DNA of 64,000 nucleotides from Rhodanobacteraceae bacterium (GCA_016713135.1 JADJPR010000016.1:62001-126000); one strand, 5' to 3'. Counted from the stretch's first letter, positions 34,012 to 45,269 are shown. The notes: generated from the sequence alone by a model not told the origin. Translations and numbers: made by a program.

Positions 34012-36171
34012 TCAGGCCGTCCGACGCAGCGCCAGCGTGACCAATCGCGCGTAGAGCTTTTCGTGCATGTTTTTCGGCCGGGTGTAGCCGAGTCGCTCCA
34101 AGTAGGGCTGCTCGGCCGCGCCGGGCGTGGCACCCAGCGCAGCAACCATCGCACGCAAGCGGTCGCCGGTCTTCACCGTGTTGGTTTTGAGCCAGCGCAG
34201 CGCGCGCACGATGCGCTCCTCGGTGGCGTCGAAATCAGCGCCAAAGGGGAACAGCGGGAACAGGCCCTTCGCACGCGCACCAGCCAGCGCCTGGCGGATC
34301 AGATCCGGGGTGTTGCGGCGCCAGCGCTCCGGAATGCGCCAAGCCTGGTCAAGTTTCCCGGCGCTGCGCGCGCGCGCGGCCAACTCATCCTGGAAGCGCG
34401 CATCAGCGATCGCGATCATGCGCTTGATGCATTCCTCGTCGCTCTGCCCGCGCAAATCGGCCACGCCATACTCGGTGACCACCAGGTCGCGCAAATGGCG
34501 CGGAATCGTGGTGTACCCGTAATTCCAGACGATGTTGGACGAGGCTTCGCCACCGCTCTCGCGCACGGCGCGCAGCAACAGCACCGAGCGGCCGGTCGGC
34601 ACGGCGTGGCCCATGGCGACGAAGTTGTACTGGCCGCCAACGCCGCTGACCACCTGACCGCTGTCGAGCGCGTCCGACACCGCGGCACCGAGCACCGTCT
34701 GCATCATGCAGGTGTTGAAGAAGCGCGCCTCGTTGCGCTGCGCGAGGTGCAAGGCCTCCTGGCCGCCGTACAGCTCGTTGATGTGCGAAACGCGGGTCAT
34801 CGAGAAACCCTCGAACTCCTCGCCCTCCAGCCCGCGGATCCAGTCGTACAGCGCGTGCGAACCGAGGTAGAACGCGCCGTGCAGATAGCGTCCGTTGCGT
34901 AACTGCACGCCGTCGATCACCCGCGCGATCGCTGCGCGTGCGGCACCTGCGGGCAGCAGCGCGTCCACTCGCGTGCCATCCGGCAGCAGCAGGGTGTCGC
35001 GGTCCGCCATCGCACTGCCGGCCGGCAGCAAGCCGAAGGGGATCAGCGTGGCGACCATGTCCGCCGTCAGCGGCCGCGGATAGACGCCGGCCTCGACCAG
35101 CATGTCGATGTCGTCCGCGCGCAGTGTGGTGCCCACCTGGCCGCGGTTGAACAGCAGTTGCAGCGGCAGATGGTCGTATACGCGGCGCTTGAGGATGCCC
35201 GCCTGGTGCAGCTCCATGAAGCCGTCCATGACCATCTCGCTGGCACCGTAGAGCCCGGTCTGCAGCGGCTCCAGGCCGCCCACGCGCTGCGCCAGCAGGC
35301 GCTCGTGCGGGTCCAGCAGCGGCTCCAGCGCCGCGCGGTAGGCGGCGTTGTCCGCGCAGCGCAGCTTGAGCCCGTAGACGATCGCATCCGACAGCGCACC
35401 GATGCCGATCTGCAGCGTGCCGCCATCCTTGACCAGCGCGCTGGCGTGCAGCCCGAGCACGTACTCGGCGTCCTCGACCGGCTGGCGCGGCAGGCCGAAC
35501 AGCCGCTGGCCGACACCCGGGCCGTCGACGATGGCGTCGAACACGGATTCCTCGACCAGCGCGTCGTTGTCGACGAAGGGCAACTCGGGATTGACCACGC
35601 CGATGACCACCAGCCGGCGGCCCTCCGCGATCACGCGGTCGCGCAGGTCCATGGTGGTATCGGTATTGCACGACAGGCTGTAAACCGGACCCTGCGGGGT
35701 GTCGCGCCTGGCGATCATCTGCACCGCGAGGTTGACGCCGGCGGCGGCGACATCGCGCGCCACATGGGTGTAATTGACGCTGACGTAATTGCGCTGTGCC
35801 AGCGGCTTGCCGAGCATCGAGCCCGACTGCAGGTAGAACTCGCGGATCTCGATGTTCGCCGGAACACTCCCGTTGCGCACGTCCTTGACGTACTCCAGGT
35901 CCGGGTAGTCGTCGCCCCACCAGCGCTGCGCGAAGGGACCAAGGAAGCGCTTTTCCAGGTCGCCCGCCGGGCTGGGCCGCGCCAGCGAAAGCGCGGTCAT
36001 CAGCTTGAAGCTGATCGAGGTATCCGCCTTGGCCGCGCGATACAGTGCGTTGATCAGCCGGTTAGGCTTGCCCAATCCCAGCGGCGCAGCCGTGATCCAG
36101 TGCTTGCCAAGGCGTTCGCGGATCAGGGCGACGGCCTCGTCGATGGTGCTGAGATGGCGGGTCTGGGACAT
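34012..36171 (-). CDS. Acetyl-CoA hydrolase/transferase family protein
   Basis: Starting at ATG 36171 (Shine-Dalgarno CAGGAG), the product is 719 residues, well above the 430-520 of simple CoA transferases. The C-terminal AcetylCoA_hyd_C domain is clear: LYDWIRGLEGEEFEGFSMTRV, ELYGGQEALHLAQRNEARFFNT, VVSGVGGQYNFVAMGHAVPT and TEYGVADLRGQSDEECIKRMI. A second conserved half with DGGTLQIGIGALSDAI and GLYGASEMVMDGFMEL precedes it. CoA transfer between acetate or other short acids is expected; the exact acyl group is not visible. Confidence 0.85.
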   Translation of the reverse strand: MSQTRHLSTIDEAVALIRERLGKHWITAAPLGLGKPNRLINALYRAAKADTSISFKLMTALSLARPSPAGDLEKRFLGPFAQRWWGDDYPDLEYVKDVRNGSVPANIEIREFYLQSGSMLGKPLAQRNYVSVNYTHVARDVAAAGVNLAVQMIARRDTPQGPVYSLSCNTDTTMDLRDRVIAEGRRLVVIGVVNPELPFVDNDALVEESVFDAIVDGPGVGQRLFGLPRQPVEDAEYVLGLHASALVKDGGTLQIGIGALSDAIVYGLKLRCADNAAYRAALEPLLDPHERLLAQRVGGLEPLQTGLYGASEMVMDGFMELHQAGILKRRVYDHLPLQLLFNRGQVGTTLRADDIDMLVEAGVYPRPLTADMVATLIPFGLLPAGSAMADRDTLLLPDGTRVDALLPAGAARAAIARVIDGVQLRNGRYLHGAFYLGSHALYDWIRGLEGEEFEGFSMTRVSHINELYGGQEALHLAQRNEARFFNTCMMQTVLGAAVSDALDSGQVVSGVGGQYNFVAMGHAVPTGRSVLLLRAVRESGGEASSNIVWNYGYTTIPRHLRDLVVTEYGVADLRGQSDEECIKRMIAIADARFQDELAARARSAGKLDQAWRIPERWRRNTPDLIRQALAGARAKGLFPLFPFGADFDATEERIVRALRWLKTNTVKTGDRLRAMVAALGATPGAAEQPYLERLGYTRPKNMHEKLYARLVTLALRRTA

Positions 36172-36225
36172 CGGCGGCTCCTGGGTTCTGCGCCGGATCA
36201 TAGGTGGGCCGGTGGCGCGCGGGTT

Positions 36226-36405
36226 GAGCGGGAGCAAGGAGAAGCGGGGAGGTGAAGCGGGGCAGGGGTCAGGGGATCGGCACTTGGCTTCGCACTGCCA
36301 TCGAGGTGGTCGCTGTCCTTCACCATACTTTGAACAACGACCGAAGCGTGGTGCAGGTCCCCTGACCCCTGCCCCGCTTCACCTGCCCCCGCTTCTCCTG
36401 CCCCT
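36226..36405. repeat. Palindromic element, GAAGCGGGG phrase
   Basis: Left arm GAAGCGGGGAGGTGAAGCGG then GGCAGGGGTCAGGGG; right arm CCCCTGACCCCTGCCCCGC then TTCACCTGCCCCCGCTTC. The loop of about 80 bases resembles, distantly, the loops of the elements at 41.5 and 55.5 kb. It lies between two divergent genes and ends 24 bases from the second start. Confidence 0.75.
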
Positions 36406-36428
36406 CCGCCCCCCGCATACTTCCCCGC

Positions 36429-37310
36429 ATGCGACCGCAACCCCCTGCCCCACCTACGCCTCGCGCCCCGGGCCTTGGCGACTACCTGAAAGCGGCCTTC
36501 ACCTGGCGCTGGAACCTGCTCGCGCTGTTCGCTGGCGGGGCGTTTGCCGTGCTGAGCCCGATTCCCGGCGCGATCCTGCCGCTGCTGGCGGCGGGCGAGC
36601 TGCTGTACCTGACCGGGCTGATCTCGGCGCCCAAGTTCCGCCGCTCGGTGGATGCGAAGTTGCTCGGGCGGGACCCGCAGTGGGAGCAGCGCGAGGAGGA
36701 CCCACAGACCCTGCTGACGCGCATGCTGAACGAACTCGGCCCCGGACCGGCCAACCGCTTCAAGGACTTGCGCGAACGCTGCCTGCGCCTGCGCCGGATC
36801 GCCCGCGGCGTGGCTGCGGGCGCGCCGGAGGCACCCGAGGCGGATCAGTTGCGCGGCGGCGGCCTGGACAAGCTGCTGTGGGTGTTCCTGCGCCTGCTGT
36901 ACGCCCAGCAGGGGTTATGGAAGTTCCTGGAGCAGACCGACCGCAGCGCCCTCGAAGCGCAGCTCAAGGACCTGGAACTGCGCCGCGAGGGCCTCGGCGC
37001 GGACGCCGACGAGCGCATCAAGCGCTCGCTGACGGATGCGATCGCCACCACCACGATGCGCCTGGACAACTTGAAGTCCGCGGAAACCAACAACCAGTTC
37101 GTCGAACTGGAACTCGAACGCATCGAGGCCAAGATCCTCGCGCTCAGCGAGATGAGCGTGAACAACCAGAACCCCGACTTCATCAGCACCCAGGTCGACT
37201 CGGTGGCCGATACGATGACCCATGCCGAGCACGCCATCCGCGATTTGAACGCGCTGACCGGGCTGTCGAGCAACATCGAGCAGGCGCCGAGGATGCTGGT
37301 GGAACAGTGA
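36429..37310 (+). CDS. Membrane-anchored coiled-coil protein of unknown function
   Basis: The 293-residue product has an N-terminal proline-rich stretch and two adjacent hydrophobic segments (NLLALFAGGAFAVLSPIPGAILPLL), then a long soluble helical region with heptad-like coiled coil (LEAQLKDLELRREGL, ELELERIEAKILALSE). No enzymatic motif is visible. It may be a scaffold at the membrane. It precedes uup but is separated from it by a repeat element. Confidence 0.65.
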   Translation: MRPQPPAPPTPRAPGLGDYLKAAFTWRWNLLALFAGGAFAVLSPIPGAILPLLAAGELLYLTGLISAPKFRRSVDAKLLGRDPQWEQREEDPQTLLTRMLNELGPGPANRFKDLRERCLRLRRIARGVAAGAPEAPEADQLRGGGLDKLLWVFLRLLYAQQGLWKFLEQTDRSALEAQLKDLELRREGLGADADERIKRSLTDAIATTTMRLDNLKSAETNNQFVELELERIEAKILALSEMSVNNQNPDFISTQVDSVADTMTHAEHAIRDLNALTGLSSNIEQAPRMLVEQ

Positions 37311-37344
37311 ACCGCGATGATCGGCACAGGTCCCGGGACCTGTG

Positions 37345-37425
37345 GGGACAGGTCAAACGTGAAACGTGAAACGTCAATTGCGCGACCGCGGTTGACGTTT
37401 GACGTTTGACCTTTCACTTTGCTCG
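37345..37425. repeat. Palindromic element, GTCAAACGTGAAACGTCAATTG phrase
   Basis: Left arm GTCAAACGTGAAACGTGAAA then CGTCAATTG, right arm TTGACGTTTGACGTTTGACC. The loop is only about 15 bases, so it should form a strong hairpin. A second copy with the same phrase is at 63.86 kb. Confidence 0.7.
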
Positions 37426-37481
37426 CAGAGTACCCAGCCCGCCGCAAAGTCCTCGTCGTTCCGACCAACCTTCGCCACCCC

Positions 37482-39365
<1,884 letters not shown>

Positions 39366-39400
39366 GCACCCGTACAATCCCGACCGCCGCGCCTCCCGCC

Positions 39401-39421
39401 CCCGCTGTTGCGGGTTGTTTT
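39401..39421 (+). terminator. Rho-independent terminator after uup
   Basis: CCCGC-TGTT-GCGGG followed by TTGTTTT, 36 bases after the uup stop. The stem is short but GC only, with a good T tract. Confidence 0.7.
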
Positions 39422-39493
39422 CGCGCCATCGGGTCAAATGCCCGCTAGAATGCCGGGTTCACGACGATCTCATGCGGTCAAGGCGAGCGCCCG

Positions 39494-40354
39494 ATGCACA
39501 AGCTGGACGACAACTGGTATTCCGAGGCCCACGACGCCGCCAACTCCGCGATCTCCTTCAAGATCAAGCGCTTGCTGCACTCGGAGAAGACGCCGTACCA
39601 GACCATCGACATCTACGAGACCACCGATTGGGGCAACCTGATGGTGATCGACCAGTGTGTGATGCTGACCACGCGCGACAACTTTCTCTACCACGAGATG
39701 ATGTCGCACCCGGCGCTGTACACCCACCCGCGCGCCAAGCGCGTGGTGATCATCGGTGGCGGCGACTGCGGCACGCTGCGCGAGGTGCTCAAGCACGAGG
39801 AAGTCGAAGAAGCGGTGCAGTGCGATATCGACGAGCGCGTCACGCGCTTGGCCGAGCAGTACTTCCCGGAACTGTGCAGCGCCAACAACGATCCGCGCGC
39901 GAAGCTGATGTTCGGCGACGGCATCAAGTACATGGCCGAGCACGAGCCCGACTCGCTGGACGTGATCATCGTCGACTCGACCGATCCGGTCGGTCCCGCC
40001 GAAGGCCTGTTCAACCGCGCCTTCTACCAGTCCTGCCTGAAGGCCCTGCGCCCCGGCGGCATCCTGGTGCAGCAGAGCGAATCGCCGCTGATCCACTTGC
40101 CGCTGATCACCGCGATGCGCACCCAGATGAAGGGCGCCGGCTTCGGCTTCCTGCGCACCCTGTGCTTCCCGCAGCCCTGCTATCCGTCGGGCTGGTGGAG
40201 CTGCACCATGGCGCGCAAGGGCATCGACCTGAACTCCTTCCGCGAGCGCGGCGCCGCGACCAAGAAGTTCGAGACCCGCTACTACAACGTGGACATCCAC
40301 AAGGCCGCGCTGGCCATGCCGGAGTTCATGAAGGCGGCGTTCCCCGAGGCCTGA
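39494..40354 (+). CDS. speE: Spermidine synthase
   Basis: The 286-residue enzyme transfers an aminopropyl group from decarboxylated SAM to putrescine. Key motifs are complete: the GGGDCGTLREVLKHE nucleotide loop, DIDERVTRLAEQYFPE, and the catalytic VDSTDPVGPAEGLF with DP-x-GP. The C-terminal CFPQPCYPSGWWSC substrate loop follows. No speD lies next to it in this window. Confidence 0.93.
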   Translation: MHKLDDNWYSEAHDAANSAISFKIKRLLHSEKTPYQTIDIYETTDWGNLMVIDQCVMLTTRDNFLYHEMMSHPALYTHPRAKRVVIIGGGDCGTLREVLKHEEVEEAVQCDIDERVTRLAEQYFPELCSANNDPRAKLMFGDGIKYMAEHEPDSLDVIIVDSTDPVGPAEGLFNRAFYQSCLKALRPGGILVQQSESPLIHLPLITAMRTQMKGAGFGFLRTLCFPQPCYPSGWWSCTMARKGIDLNSFRERGAATKKFETRYYNVDIHKAALAMPEFMKAAFPEA

Positions 40355-40360
40355 AAAGCC

Positions 40361-40467
40361 GGTTGTGAGTTGCGGGTTGTGGGTTGCGGGCAGCCAGAGC
40401 CCGCACCCGCGTGTGGGCGGAGCATGGACTTGCCGCCCACAACCCAGAACTCACAACCCACAACCAC
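40361..40467. repeat. Palindromic element, GGTTGTGAGTT phrase
   Basis: Left arm GGTTGTGAGTTGCGGGTTGTG then GGTTGCGGGC, right arm GCCCACAACCCAGAACTCAC then AACCCACAACC. It begins 7 bases after the speE stop and ends at the first base before the xerC stop, so the hairpin covers the whole convergent junction. Same phrase as the element at 31.3 kb. Confidence 0.75.
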
Positions 40468-41385
40468 TTAGCCCTTGCGCCGGGCCCGCGGATGCGCCTT
40501 GTCGTACACCTCGGCGAGGTGCTGGAAGTTGAGGTGGGTGTAGACCTGGGTGGTGCCGATGTCGGCGTGGCCCAGCAACTCCTGCACTGCGCGCAGATCG
40601 CCGCTGGATTCGAGCAGGTGGCTGGCGAATGAATGCCGCAGCAAATGCGGGTGCACGCGCTGCCAGATGCCCTGTTTCTGAGCCCAGTGTTTGACCCGGG
40701 CCTGGATCGCGCGCGGGCTCAAGGCACCACCGCGGCCGTTGCCGAACACCGGCCGGGCGATGCCATGCCCGCCTTCCGCAGCGAGCGCGTGCAGCGCTTC
40801 GACGGCCAGGCTGCCCACCGGTACGATGCGCGTCTTGCTGCCCTTGCCGAGCACGCGCACGCTGCCATCGGCGAGGTCGAGATCGCCCCAGCGCAACGCG
40901 GCGACTTCCGACAGGCGCAGGCCGCTGGAGTAGAACAGCTCCAGCAGTGCGCGGTCGCGGGTCGACAGGCGTTCATCGGCGGGGATCTCGACCAGCCGCG
41001 TGATCGCGTCCGCGTCCAGCACCGCCGGCAGCCGCTTGCCCGGCTTCGGCGGGCGCACGCCCTGCGCCGGATTGTTGAGCCCAGGGTGGCGATACTGGCG
41101 CAGCCAGCGGTAGTAGCTGCGCACCGCGGCCAGCATCAGCGCCAGGCTCCGCGGCGCGAGTCCCCGGCGATGTCCATCGGCGATCACGCCGCGCACCTGA
41201 TCGCGGCGCACGTCGGTCCAGGCGCCGATACCTGACAGGACCAGCGCCTGCGCCACCTCGGTCAGCTGCGCGCGATAGGCCTGGGTGGTGCGCGGCGACA
41301 GCCGCCGCTCCACCGTCAGGTGCGCGAGGAAGTCGTCGATGGGCTGCTGCCAGGTGGGCGGAAGCTCGGGAGTTTCGGCGTCCAT
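40468..41385 (-). CDS. xerC: Tyrosine recombinase XerC
   Basis: The 305-residue recombinase has an N-terminal SAM-like core-binding domain and all catalytic residues: R157, K181, H247, R250, H273 and nucleophile Y282 (VYTHLNFQHL). XerC resolves chromosome dimers with XerD at dif. It normally follows DUF484 directly; here a repeat element is inserted between them. Confidence 0.93.
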   Translation of the reverse strand: MDAETPELPPTWQQPIDDFLAHLTVERRLSPRTTQAYRAQLTEVAQALVLSGIGAWTDVRRDQVRGVIADGHRRGLAPRSLALMLAAVRSYYRWLRQYRHPGLNNPAQGVRPPKPGKRLPAVLDADAITRLVEIPADERLSTRDRALLELFYSSGLRLSEVAALRWGDLDLADGSVRVLGKGSKTRIVPVGSLAVEALHALAAEGGHGIARPVFGNGRGGALSPRAIQARVKHWAQKQGIWQRVHPHLLRHSFASHLLESSGDLRAVQELLGHADIGTTQVYTHLNFQHLAEVYDKAHPRARRKG

Positions 41386-41407
41386 GCATGGATCTTCGCA
41401 TGTTGGG

Positions 41408-41650
41408 CGAAGCGCGGGGGAGGTGGAGCGGGGCGAGGGGTCAAGGGACGGGCCGACGGCTTGGGACGAAGGCTGAGGTGAGGAAAGAGCGGGGGAGATG
41501 AAGCGGGGCGAGGGTCAAGGGACCGACTGCTGGCTACGGACGGAAAACGAGGCGAATATCACCCACGCACCACGTCACACCACCAGTTCCACCGCAGAAC
41601 AGGTCCCCCGCCCCGCTTCACCTGCCCCCGCTTCACCCGCCCCTGCTTCC
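41408..41650. repeat. Palindromic element, GGAGCGGGGCGAGGG phrase
   Basis: Two purine arms (around 41408-41455 and 41487-41523) precede one pyrimidine arm (41600-41650). The loop reads ACGCACCACGTCACACCACC, which on the other strand matches the loop of the elements at 55.5 kb. It separates DUF484 from xerC, genes that are usually adjacent. Confidence 0.75.
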
Positions 41651-41651
41651 A

Positions 41652-42332
41652 TCACCCCGTCCGTGCCGCAGACGCGACCAGCGCAGTCTCGATCAGCTCG
41701 GCGATCTGGCGCAGGAACACGGTGCCCATGCCGGGGTGGAAGCGGTTCGGATCGGCGCTGCCGACGCCGAGGAATCCCGCGCTGCCGAAGGGCAGGACCA
41801 CGGCGGACGCCACATCGGGCGCGAACTCACCGAACAGGAACTCGAGCTTGTCGGCGCGCAGCCGGCCGCACAGCGGATCATGCTTGCTGCGCACGTCGGC
41901 GAAAGCCGCCAGCGAGGCGTCCGCGGCATCCACTTCGATCAGCCAGGCCTCGTCGAGCGCCAGCCGCGGCATGCCGGTGAGGCAGACGCGCACCAGGTCG
42001 GTGTGGAAGTCCTCGCGCAGGCTGGCGGCGATCGCCAGCACGGTGTCGCGGAAGGTCGCCGCGCGCAGCAGGCGCAGCGCCAGCTGGTGCACCCGCCCGA
42101 CCAGCGCCTGGTTCTCCTCGGCCACGGTGACCAGGTCGCGCAGCCGGGTCGACAGCGAGCGGTTCTTCTCGCGCAGGATTTCCAGCTGGTAGTTGGTCAG
42201 CGAGGTGGCCACACCAGCCTCGCGCGGCATCACCAGGGTCAGCGCGAGGTCCGGGTAGTCGGCGAGGAAATTCGGATGGCGGCGAAGGTAGCCGGCGATG
42301 TGGTCGGGGCTGAGGTCGAGGTAGTCGGTCAT
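41652..42332 (-). CDS. DUF484 (GAF-like) protein of the dapF-xerC operon
   Basis: The 226-residue product starts MTDYLDLSPDHIAGYLRRHP and has a short coiled coil (LREKNRSLSTRLRDLV) followed by a GAF-like domain (VVLPFGSAGFLGVGSADPNRFHPGMGTVFL). Such proteins stand between dapF and xerC in many gammaproteobacteria; their role is unclear. The start overlaps the dapF stop (ATGA). Confidence 0.88.
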   Translation of the reverse strand: MTDYLDLSPDHIAGYLRRHPNFLADYPDLALTLVMPREAGVATSLTNYQLEILREKNRSLSTRLRDLVTVAEENQALVGRVHQLALRLLRAATFRDTVLAIAASLREDFHTDLVRVCLTGMPRLALDEAWLIEVDAADASLAAFADVRSKHDPLCGRLRADKLEFLFGEFAPDVASAVVLPFGSAGFLGVGSADPNRFHPGMGTVFLRQIAELIETALVASAARTG

Positions 42333-43174
42333 GGCAGCACTCCATCGAAGACGAATTCGGCCGGTCCGGCCAGGTAGACGGGCTGGCCCTCGCCGGCCCA
42401 GCGCACGCGCAGCCGGCCGCCGGGCAGGTCGATCACGACGGCTTCGTCGACCGCGTCGACCAGCCGCAGCGCGACCATCGCGGCGCAGGCGCCGCTGCCG
42501 CAGGCGAGGGTCTCGCCGACGCCGCGCTCCCACACGCGCAGGCGCAGCTGCGAGCGGCTGACGATCTCGGCAAAACCCACATTGGCGCGATCGGGAAAGC
42601 GCGCGTGGCACTCGATCAGCGGGCCGAACTCGGCGACCGGCGCCGCCGCGACTGATTCCACCCTCAGCACCGCGTGCGGATTGCCCATCGACAGCGCGCC
42701 GATGTGCAGCAGCGCGTCCTCGATGTGCTCGCCGCGGTCCAGTGCGAGCAGATAGCGCGTCTCGCGCCGAGGCGCGAGGAAAGGGATCTCGGCCGGCGCC
42801 AGCCGCGGCACGCCAAGCGCCAACTCGATGTGGCCGTCGCTGAGGAAATGCACCGCCACCGCATCGCCCGGGCTGCCCAGCACCGCGCCATCGGCCAGTC
42901 CGTGGCGCTCGCGCAGGTAGCGCGCCACGCAGCGCGCGCCGTTGCCGCACTGGCCGGCACTGCTGCCATCGGCATTGAGGATGCGGTAGCTGTAGGCCTG
43001 GCCCACCGCGGTGGCCGGCTCGACCAGCATGATCTGGTCACAGCCGATCCCGAAGTGGCGGTCCGCGATGCGCCGCGCCAGCGCCGCATCCGGCAGCGGC
43101 GCGCCGGCGATGCGGTCGAGGATCACGAAGTCGTTGCCGGCTCCGTGCATCTTGGTGAAGCGGATACCGCTCAC
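42329..43174 (-). CDS. dapF: Diaminopimelate epimerase
   Basis: DapF converts LL- to meso-diaminopimelate for lysine and peptidoglycan. The 281-residue protein keeps both catalytic cysteines, C76 (GQCGNGARC) and C225 (LACGSGACAA). It starts at GTG, overlapping the lptM stop (GTGA), and ends overlapping the DUF484 start, so the operon is tightly coupled. Confidence 0.94.
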   Translation of the reverse strand: MSGIRFTKMHGAGNDFVILDRIAGAPLPDAALARRIADRHFGIGCDQIMLVEPATAVGQAYSYRILNADGSSAGQCGNGARCVARYLRERHGLADGAVLGSPGDAVAVHFLSDGHIELALGVPRLAPAEIPFLAPRRETRYLLALDRGEHIEDALLHIGALSMGNPHAVLRVESVAAAPVAEFGPLIECHARFPDRANVGFAEIVSRSQLRLRVWERGVGETLACGSGACAAMVALRLVDAVDEAVVIDLPGGRLRVRWAGEGQPVYLAGPAEFVFDGVLP

Positions 43175-43299
43175 TGCGCCGGCTGCTCCGGCTTGGCCGG
43201 TTCATCCGACGGCATTACCAGCGGCCCCTTGGAGCCACACGCGGCCAGCGTGGCGACGAGCAGGGTCAACAGCGCGAGGCGGGAAAGGGTTTGGCGCAT
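43171..43299 (-). CDS. lptM: Small LPS-assembly lipoprotein LptM (YifL)
   Basis: A 42-residue lipoprotein: signal peptide RLALLTLLVATLAAC with lipobox LAAC, then GSKGPLVMPSDEPAKPEQPAQ. Size, the CGSKGPL motif after the cysteine, and position before dapF match LptM, which helps LptD oxidative maturation. Confidence 0.85.
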   Translation of the reverse strand: MRQTLSRLALLTLLVATLAACGSKGPLVMPSDEPAKPEQPAQ

Positions 43300-43337
43300 G
43301 GGGCGGGCCTGGGGGCGGGTGCAGGCAGTATAGGTAA

Positions 43338-43525
43338 GAGCTGGTGTTGGTATGGGTTGTTGGCGCCAAAGTCGAGTGGTGGTGGCTGTTGGTTGGTCAG
43401 TGAAATCAAAGCGCGCGCGCGCGTCTGACGCACTGATTTTCGCAGATCCGGCAACCGTGCGCGGATGAGGACTGGCCCGCTCGCCGCCCCTTCCAACACC
43501 CACAACCCATACCAACACCAAGCTC
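43338..43525. repeat. Palindromic element, GAGCTGGTGTTGGTATGGG phrase
   Basis: Left arm GAGCTGGTGTTGGTATGGGT then TGTTGG; right arm CCAACACCCACAACCCATACC then AACACCAAGCTC. The interior includes an alternating GC tract (GCGCGCGCGCGCG) that could adopt Z-DNA. It lies between the divergent lptM and esterase genes. Confidence 0.75.
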
Positions 43526-43570
43526 AACGGGCAGAATCCCGCCCCTACCCCACCAACGCCCCGGACCGCC

Positions 43571-44248
43571 ATGACCCACCTGCTGGAAACCATCGAGACC
43601 GAAACCGGGACGCAGCCGCAGTTTGCAGTGATCTGGCTGCACGGCCTGGGCGCCGATGCGCATGACTTCGAGCCGATCGTGCCCGAACTGGTGGGGCGCC
43701 AGTGGCCGGCGCTGCGCTTCGTGTTCCCGAACGCGCCGGTGCGCCCGATCACGGTCAACGGCGGCATGCGCATGCGCGGCTGGTACGACATCGGCGGCGT
43801 CGACATCGCGCACAAGCAGGACGAGGTGGGCGTGCGCGGATCGGTGGCGGCGATCGAACTACTGATCGCCCGTGAGAACGCCCGCGGCATCCCGAGCGAA
43901 CGGATCATCCTGGCCGGCTTCTCGCAGGGCGGCGCGATCACCCTGGCCGCCGGCCTGCGCCGGCGCGAGCCGCTGCTCGGCCTGGTGGCGCTGTCGACTT
44001 ACCTGCCGTTGCACGAGACCTTCCCGGGCGAGGCCGCGCCGGAGAGCGCCGGCGTGCCGATCTTCATGGGCCACGGCCGCTTCGATCCCGTGGTTCCCGA
44101 GAGCCTCGGCGCCATGAGCCGCGACTGGATCCGCGCCCTCGGCAACCCGGTCGAATGGAAGAGCTACCCGATGCCGCATTCGGTGTGCGCGGAGGAAATC
44201 CGCGACCTCTCGCGCTGGTTCGAATCGCGCTTGTCCGGGGTCGGTTAA
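43571..44248 (+). CDS. Carboxylesterase / phospholipase of the alpha/beta-hydrolase fold
   Basis: The 225-residue enzyme belongs to the small carboxylesterase-phospholipase family: WLHGLGAD oxyanion loop, nucleophile S118 (GFSQGG), D172 (GRFDPVVP) and H203 (PHSVCAEE). No signal peptide. The substrate is probably a short acyl or lysophospholipid ester. Its stop TAA is the first part of the next repeat element. Confidence 0.9.
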   Translation: MTHLLETIETETGTQPQFAVIWLHGLGADAHDFEPIVPELVGRQWPALRFVFPNAPVRPITVNGGMRMRGWYDIGGVDIAHKQDEVGVRGSVAAIELLIARENARGIPSERIILAGFSQGGAITLAAGLRRREPLLGLVALSTYLPLHETFPGEAAPESAGVPIFMGHGRFDPVVPESLGAMSRDWIRALGNPVEWKSYPMPHSVCAEEIRDLSRWFESRLSGVG

Positions 44249-44493
44249 ACGCGGAGACGCAGAGGGCGCGGAGAAGAGCAAGAGCCTGGGAATGGCTGCT
44301 CATCTCGCTGCTTTCCTCTGCGCCCTTTGCGTCTCAGGGATGAATCGCACCCGCCCCGAGCTCGTTGGACGCAGAGGCGCAGAGAGAAGCAGAGACTCTG
44401 GCTGACTGGCCGGCGTCGAACGACTCCTGGCCACCCGTATCCGTTCGCTTCCTCCTGCTCTTCTCTGCGTCCTCTGCGTCTCCGCGTTTAACC
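44246..44493. repeat. Palindromic element, TTAAACGCGGAGACGCAGAG phrase
   Basis: Left arm TTAAACGCGGAGACGCAGAGG, right arm CCTCTGCGTCTCCGCGTTTAA, with inner copies. The left end contains the stop codon of the esterase gene, and the right end is 20 bases from the next stop. It fills the convergent junction. Confidence 0.75.
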
Positions 44494-44513
44494 GGCTCGC
44501 CTACGCCCCGAGG

Positions 44514-45269
44514 TCAGGCGGCAACGCCGCGGACCATCACGCGCTTGCCGTAGAGGTGCTGCTCGTAGCCGTCGGCCGGCGGCGGGATCAGGGCGACGTC
44601 GCGGAAGCCGATGTGGCGCATGATCCACATCAGGCCTTCGGTGTCGGGCGCCAGGCAGATGCCGGTGGTGGAGGCTTCCGCGGCGTGGGTTTCGTCGATC
44701 TCGTCGATGATGCCGAAGCTGCCCTTCAGCGGCCGCACGAAGCGGTAGTTGCCCCAGTCGACGAAGCCGCGCAGGCCCGGCACCACCTGGGTTTCCACCA
44801 GGCACAGGCCACCCGGCGCGGTCAGCGCGCGGGCGCGGCGCAGCGCGCCGATGGGATTCTCCAGGTGGTAGATCAGGCCGAAGCAGAGCACCAGCGGATG
44901 GGTGCCGAAACGCTCCGGCGTGGTGTCGTGCACATCGCACTGCTCGATGCGGATGCGCCCGAACAGGCCCATCGCCGCGGTCACCGCGCGCGCATCGGCC
45001 ACATGCTCGTCGCGCGGCTCGATACCGGTGACCTGCTGCACGCCGTGCTGCGTCAGCTGCCACGAGAACCAGCCCTGGTGGCAGGCCAGGTCCACCGCGC
45101 TGGCGATCGTCGCATCGCCGAAGTGTCCGCGGATCGTACGGCCCATCATGTCGACACGCGTGGTGTGCACCGCGTCGAGCATGCCGTCGTGGTAGCTCGG
45201 CGTGACCCGGCCATCCGGCAGCGGGAAGCGGTAGAACCAGGTCTTGGCGAGGATTTGGTCGGGATTCAT
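44514..45269 (-). CDS. SAM-dependent methyltransferase (CmoB/DUF1698-like)
   Basis: The 251-residue product starts MNPDQILAKTWFYRFPLPDG. Motif I is AVDLACHQGWFSWQL and the acidic end is GIEPRDEHV, with CFGLIYHLENPIGALRRAR as the catalytic-face motif. Overall it resembles CmoB-like methyltransferases but is shorter than CmoB (about 320). Substrate unknown. It is preceded on its own strand by a pyrimidine-rich tract. Confidence 0.75.
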   Translation of the reverse strand: MNPDQILAKTWFYRFPLPDGRVTPSYHDGMLDAVHTTRVDMMGRTIRGHFGDATIASAVDLACHQGWFSWQLTQHGVQQVTGIEPRDEHVADARAVTAAMGLFGRIRIEQCDVHDTTPERFGTHPLVLCFGLIYHLENPIGALRRARALTAPGGLCLVETQVVPGLRGFVDWGNYRFVRPLKGSFGIIDEIDETHAAEASTTGICLAPDTEGLMWIMRHIGFRDVALIPPPADGYEQHLYGKRVMVRGVAA

